From Tolypeutes matacus (Eukaryota; Chordata; Mammalia; Cingulata; Chlamyphoridae): a stretch of DNA of 64,000 bases. The translations under genes were made by a program, and so were the position numbers. The stretch's first letter is position 1, and every line of letters starts with the position of its first letter. The stretch spans positions 741,939 to 805,938 of the forward strand of contig JAKSZT010020841.1 in the NCBI GenBank assembly GCA_026826555.1, read 5' to 3'. Below are positions 60,300-64,000 of this stretch, one piece after another. The notes beneath the pieces are model-generated. The model saw nothing but the letters and a program-made list of their open reading frames with translations, was not told the origin of the DNA and ran no database searches.

Positions 60300-60560
60300 T
60301 ATAATGAATTGGGAAGAGCACTTGTCTTGAAATTAAGCAACTGGGTCCAGGATTTGACTCTGATTAGTGACTGAGAAAGATACTTAAATACTTTCACCTC
60401 AGTTTTCTTAAATATAAACTGGGGATTTATTGCCACCCTGGGTAAATTAATCTGGAGAATGTAGTATTATTAACTTTTCTAATAAAGAAGGCTTGAGGTC
60501 ATGGATCATGTATTAACCATTTAGAAATATTTCAGTATCCCTGGCACAAATAGCTACTCA
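60300..60560 (+). repeat. MIR SINE
   Basis: 'cacctcagttttcttaaata' and 'aactggggatttattgccac', in the order of the MIR core, preceded by 'ggatttgactctgattagtg'. Diverged but recognisable. Confidence 0.65.
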
Positions 60561-60734
60561 TTATCTCAATAAAATAAATGAATATATACTGGTTCAAAGA
60601 AGGGAGTTATGATGTTCTTAAAATGAAAATATGGCACTGCATTTATCCTCAAATATTTTAAATGAGGTGATAATTCAAGATCATCTGAGAAATTGCATTT
60701 ATGATGAAGGTAAGGAAAATCTTTTACCTTTGCT

Positions 60735-60980
60735 TCTCCAACTACAGCAGAGTTTCTCAGCATTGGAACTACTAACATTTTGGCAAGATAATTATTGCTG
60801 TGGGGTTCTAATCTGTGCATGTAGGATGTTTAGCAGCATCCACAGCCTCTATTCACTCAATGTCAGTACCACCCCTATCTGCCCCTACAACAATGAAGAG
60901 CAAAAATATTCCTAGACCTTGACAAAGGTCCCCTGGAGAACAAACTCACCTATGTTGGGAACCATTGAGCTGGAAAGTAT
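60735..60980 (-). repeat. MER20 DNA transposon
   Basis: Reverse MER20: 'agagtttctcagcattggaa', 'gtaggatgtttagcagcatc', 'acaaaggtcccctggag' and the end 'gggaaccattgag'. Nearly full length; the two open frames across it are chance. Confidence 0.8.
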
Positions 60981-61149
60981 TGATATACAAGGCTGTATTC
61001 TTCTCAGGGAACCTTTCAATATTGAACTTCTCTGTATGGGAGAACTCTTTTCAGCTCCCCAAGCTCCAGCATTTTACCATGTTATTAATTTAATAACATG
61101 ATCATTTCCTGGGCACAGAAATCTAGGTTGTTGTTGTTGTTTTTTTGTT

Positions 61150-61700
61150 TTTTTGTTGTTTTTTTTAGCTTTTTTCAGCACTTTAAATTTTCAATCCACC
61201 CTTTTCTTTGCATGGATTCTTAGGAAAAGTCCAAAGTAATTTTTGTTGTTGTTCCTGTAGGGTAGGATGTTTTTCCTTCTGCCCCTCAAAATTTTTTTTT
61301 GTCTTTGATTTTTTGGTTTTTATCCTTCTTGGTGTTTATTTATTTATTTTTTCTTTGCTTCCTGGATCTCTTGTTTGGTGTCTGTAATTAATTTTGGAAC
61401 ATTTACAGCCATTATTACTTAAAATATTTTTTCTGTTCCTCTCTCTCTTTCTTTTCCTTCTGGTATCTGTACATTATATCTATTATTATTATCCCATAGT
61501 CATTGGATATTGCATTCTGTCTTTTTCATTATTTATTCTCTTTGCATTTCCATTTTGTAAGCTTCTATTGACATAGCTTTGAGCTCACTTATTCTTTCCT
61601 TGGCCAGATAAAATCTACTGATGAAAATAAAATTAAAAAAAATAAAAAGAAAGAAAAATAAATCTACTGATGAACCCATGAAAGTGATTCTTCATTTCTG
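61150..61700 (-). mobile_element. Old L1 ORF1 fragment
   Basis: 'cagcactttaaattttcaat' and 'tttggaacatttacagccat' match the reverse of the ORF1 region of old L1s. T/G-rich low complexity (61,130-61,165; 61,290-61,360) is mixed in. No frame survives. Confidence 0.5.
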
Positions 61701-61724
61701 TTGCAGTGATAATTTTATTTGTTT

Positions 61725-62090
61725 GTTTTTGTTGTTGTCATTAAATCAATTTTATTGATACATATTAATAAAGCATACAATTTATCCAAAGTATACAATT
61801 AATGGTATTTGGAATAATCACATAGATGTGTGTTCATCACTTCAATCATTATTAAAGCATTTTCATTATTTCAATAATAATAATAATAAACATAAAACAG
61901 ACAAACAAACAAATAAGAAAATTTCTCACTTTTCAATTTCTCTATTTACCGTGCTGTACATAGTTGCTATTTCTGGCTATTTTTGCACAGTTATTAATTT
62001 TTTTATTAAGCAGTTTTATAGAGATATATTCATATACCACATGATCTATCAAAAGTGTATGGTCAATGGCTTTTTTATTAGTTGTTAAAA
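61725..62090 (-). mobile_element. Two LINE 3'-end-like fragments
   Basis: 'ttttattgatacatattaat..' and 'ttttatagagatatattcat' resemble reverse L1-type 3' ends; (AAT)n and (ACAA)n-like simple sequence at 61,875-61,915 separates them. Confidence 0.45.
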
Positions 62091-62099
62091 AGTCCTTTA

Positions 62100-62740
62100 C
62101 TGTAAAATTGTAAAATAAATAGAAAAATAGATTGAAAGAAATTAGAAATTTTAAACAAGAGTGCAAGGCCAGGTTACATTGAATATAATCAATTACAAAT
62201 TATAGAAACATAATATCAAACATTTATAAATTTAAATAATAATTCAAATATAATAAAAATTAATTATAACATAATTCTAACTTTTGTATTACAGATCTAA
62301 CTATTGGACATAATAATCTCTAAGAATTAAATACATTTTTAGTTTAGTTATTTAATATCTATTTAGGTCATAATTCTTTATAGATAATTAAATTCTTATT
62401 TCAAAATTCTTTACATCTATTTGAAATGTATTACAGCAGATAACAATTTGCCAAATCATAATTTTATGAGGCAGAAAAATTCAAAACCCTGTTCAACCGT
62501 AGTCATGCTAAATCATTATTTATCCAGATAGATTATTTTTATTAAAGAGTATGAATAAGAAAAGGTTAGAGAAAAATGAAGTGCCCAAAAATATATATCT
62601 TCTCCATTTCTCCTCAATTAAGAGAAAGTGTTTATTTTGTATGAAAAAAATTAAAGAATAATGATCACAGGAAAAACTTTCCAGTTGTACGGAGTAATTA
62701 TTGTTCATATATTATAATGTTTTTACTTTACATTTATCTG
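62100..62740. other. Very AT-rich spacer, nothing recognised
   Basis: No gene or repeat recognised. Confidence 0.4.
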
Positions 62741-62744
62741 GTCT

Positions 62745-64000
62745 ACTCCAGCTCTTTATGAGTCACTCTTTGCATGGAATATATTTTTCCAAACTTTCAC
62801 TTGTAACCTGTTTGTGTCCTTATATCTGCAGTGGATCTCTTGTAGGCAATATGTAGATGGCTCATACTTTTTTATCCATTCCATCAATCCATGTCTTTTG
62901 ATTGGGGGTTCAATCCATTAATATTCAGTGTTATTTCTGTAAAGGCATGATTTACCTCATTCATTTTGTTCTTTGGCTCTCTGTTGTCAAATCATTCTAT
63001 TCTCTGTCTTCTTATCCTTTAGTTTACCCTTCCTAATAATCTTCATTTCTAAACTCTTCTCCAATTCTCACACCCTTGTATTTTTCCTTTCAGGCTGCAG
63101 AATCCCCTTTAGTATCTCTTGCAAATCTTGTCTTTTGGTAAAATATTTTATCAGTTTTTGTTTGTCTGCAAAGACTTTGAATTCATCCTCATTTTTTAAT
63201 TCTTGTCTAGCAGTTTTTCTTTTCCAGTACCTTGAATATATGATATCACTTTCTTCTCTCCTCCATTGCTTCTGATGAAAGGTCGGCACTTAATCTTATC
63301 GAGTTTCTCTTGGATGTGTTGCTTTTTTTTTCTCTTGCTGCTTTCAGAATCTTCTCTTTATCTCTGATATTTGACATTCTCAATGGTAGGTGTCTTGGGT
63401 GGGTCTATTTGTGTTTATTCTGTTTGGGGTGTCTTGTCCTTTTTGGATGTTGATATTTATGTCCTTCATAAAGGCTGGGAAGCTTTCATTCAGTATTTCC
63501 TCAAATATTCTTTCTGCCCTTTTTTCATTCTCTTCTCCTTCTGGGACAGAATAATGTGAATGTTTGTTCATTTCAAGTTGCCATTCAATTCTCTGAGACT
63601 CAGTTCCATTTCTCTATTCTCTTATCTTTCTGTTCATATGTCATTCCCAGTTCAGATGGTCTTTCTTCAAAATCACTAATTATGTCTTCAAGCAATTCGT
63701 CTTCTCTTATGTGACTCTAATGTATTTTTAATCTCAACCATCGTGTCTTTCATTCCCATAAGGTCTGTTACTTTTCTCTGTAGGCTTTCAAATTGTTCCT
63801 TATGCTCTCCCAGTGTCTTCTCAATGTACTTTATTTCTTTAGTCATATTTTCTTTAAAATCTTTGAAGTGATATAGAAGAGTTGTATGATTATCATTGAT
63901 TAATTGTATTAAATCCTGTATCTCTTCAGGATTTTTGGTTTGTTCTTTTGGTTAGGCCATCTCTTCCTATTTACTAGTATGGCTCATAATTATTTGCTGA
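62745..64000 (-). mobile_element. L1, ORF2 start and ORF1, running off the window
   Basis: Reverse strand: endonuclease start region at about 62,745-62,950 ('cttgtaggcaatatgtagat' is the reverse of the CCLQ region), then the ORF1 C-terminal part (frame 63,289-63,068, with ADKQKLIKYF) and the RRM part (63,571-63,380, with EEILNESFPAFMKDININ and PNRINTNRPT). The coiled-coil region is at 63,650-63,900. Stops separate the pieces. The 5' end lies beyond 64,000. Confidence 0.85.

Overview
This is nuclear DNA from a placental mammal, almost certainly a xenarthran and most likely an armadillo. The placental signs are olfactory-receptor sequences, LINE-1 (L1), MIR, MER20, Tigger1 and MaLR-type repeats, and AT-rich DNA. 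The xenarthran call rests on tRNA-derived SINEs of the DAS type first described from Dasypus (20,853-21,034; 59,040-59,397; two fragments near 26.5-26.7 kb) and on many copies of one unusual L1 family with a very long 3' UTR. I see no intact protein-coding gene. The informative genes are broken olfactory receptors (ORs) and broken retroelement genes.

Layout. 1-5.6 kb: an L1 scrap, a minus-strand class-I-like endogenous retrovirus (LTR plus a decayed gag, with no pol or env), and a minus-strand L1 3' UTR. 5.6-16.5 kb is copy A of a tandem duplication: a degraded OR tail, old repeats, a badly broken OR (11,773-12,694), flanking spacer and a Tigger1 end. 16.5-21.9 kb is spacer with a MaLR LTR, a possible other LTR, MER20 and a DAS SINE. 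21.9-36.3 kb is copy B: a degraded OR, the same old repeats in the same order, the best-preserved OR (28,634-29,582, one frameshift) and the same Tigger1 end, cut by the next L1. 36.3-55.6 kb is an older plus-strand L1 split at 41,960/51,487 by a younger, complete plus-strand L1 of about 9.5 kb. 55.6-58.4 kb is copy C, a shorter and more diverged version carrying a third OR with two frameshifts. 58.4-64 kb holds a two-headed DAS SINE, a MaLR LTR, MIR, MER20 and minus-strand L1 fragments running off the window.

How it fits together. This is an OR cluster that grew by tandem duplication of a unit [degraded OR - spacer - OR - spacer]. The three main ORs (A, B, C) start with nearly the same coding sequence (MDKGNCS) but carry different disabling lesions, so each was probably lost separately. 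Repeats present in one copy and missing at the matching site of another record insertions since the duplications. No RNA gene, CRISPR array or operon-like system is present, and I found no credible new biological system. The points most worth follow-up are the duplication history, the near-intact copy B receptor, the doubled 3'-end module of this L1 family, and the gag-only retrovirus.
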